A DNA stretch of 6,155 nucleotides from Holophagaceae bacterium (GTDB lineage: Bacteria; Acidobacteriota; Holophagae; Holophagales; Holophagaceae). The DNA lies in assembly GCA_003158505.1 (NCBI GenBank), contig PMJK01000079.1, positions 1,064-7,218 of the forward strand, read 5' to 3'. Position 1 is the stretch's first letter. The number at the start of each line of letters is the position of its first letter. The position numbers and the translations under genes are program-made. Below are positions 5,915-6,155 of this stretch, in pieces. The notes below the pieces were generated by a model. It made no database searches. It was given only the letters and a program-made list of their open reading frames with translations, and had not been told where the DNA came from.

Positions 5915-6155
5915 TTAGCTATTGCCGATTTCTACCACTCGTTGGTGAAGGCTCATCCGGTCAAGAGTCCCTAAGGGCAACGCGAGGAATAATTCAATTC
6001 GTCTCTGGAGTTGGAGATACGCGGTGAGAAATGCCTTCTGCTTCTCATCCTCTGTTCCTTGAACGGCAGCAGGATCGGGAACCCCCCAGTGAGCGGTCAT
6101 AGGATGACCGGGCCATACGGGGCAGACTTCATTGGCTGCGTTGTCGCAGACGGTG
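5915..6155 (-). CDS. arsC: Arsenate reductase, thioredoxin-coupled LMW-phosphatase type, C-terminal part (cut by window edge)
   Basis: Cytoplasmic enzyme that reduces As(V) to As(III), relayed through cysteines and recycled by thioredoxin. Seventy-nine residues are visible. They begin TVCDNAANEVCPVWPG, which holds the two resolving cysteines of the family; the nucleophilic cysteine near the N-terminus is outside the window. MTAHWGVPDPAAVQGTEDEK follows, the usual C-terminal substrate-region motif, and then a closing helix (residues about 44-65, AFLTAYLQLQRRIELFLALP). The two cysteines are eight positions apart. The frame ends with TAA at 5915-5917. An ATG at 6100 lies inside the gene (HPMTAHW) and is not a start. 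This is the upstream member of the ars cluster; further ars genes may lie beyond the edge. Confidence 0.92.
   Translation of the reverse strand, partial: TVCDNAANEVCPVWPGHPMTAHWGVPDPAAVQGTEDEKQKAFLTAYLQLQRRIELFLALPLGTLDRMSLHQRVVEIGNS

Overview
This 6.2 kb window is moderately to highly GC-rich bacterial chromosome. It pairs housekeeping genes with an arsenic-detoxification cluster. Gene content and codon style would suit an environmental bacterium, perhaps Acidobacteriota of the Holophaga/Geothrix kind. That assignment is an impression and cannot be proven from the sequence alone.

Left part (1-2420): the amino-terminal third of a ClpC-type AAA+ unfoldase on the minus strand, cut by the window edge. 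It diverges from purA (adenylosuccinate synthetase) on the plus strand. purA is followed by tRNA-Lys(UUU) and tRNA-Glu(UUC), 13 bases apart, and then a clear rho-independent terminator.

Middle (2421-3620): about 690 bases without an intact gene separate the tRNAs from mobB. They are not empty. They contain the decayed remains of a RecD-type helicase gene (exodeoxyribonuclease V alpha subunit-like). Recognisable pieces of motif II, motif III, motif VI and the C-terminal segment appear in order, with stop codons, frame changes and a large internal deletion. The intact mobB gene (GTP-binding molybdenum-cofactor protein) begins about 40 bases after the remnant ends. It is followed by a strong hairpin terminator that also serves as the boundary to the convergent ars genes.

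Right part (3715-6155), all minus strand, in transcription order: the C-terminal end of a thioredoxin-type arsenate reductase ArsC (cut by the window edge); an unlisted 43-residue single-span membrane protein; arsR with its own promoter, overlapped by a repeated TTTTTCGAAATAG box; and a 432-codon gene that joins an ArsN2-like GNAT acetyltransferase to an ArsM arsenite methyltransferase in one frame. The fusion has an internal ATG with a near-perfect Shine-Dalgarno sequence exactly where a free-standing ArsM would begin, so two products are possible.

Together the ars genes suggest this scheme: ArsC reduces As(V) to As(III), ArsR senses As(III) and releases its promoter, ArsM methylates As(III), and the acetyltransferase domain adds a second, undefined modification. 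No arsenite efflux pump (ArsB/Acr3/ArsP) is visible, though one could lie beyond position 6155.
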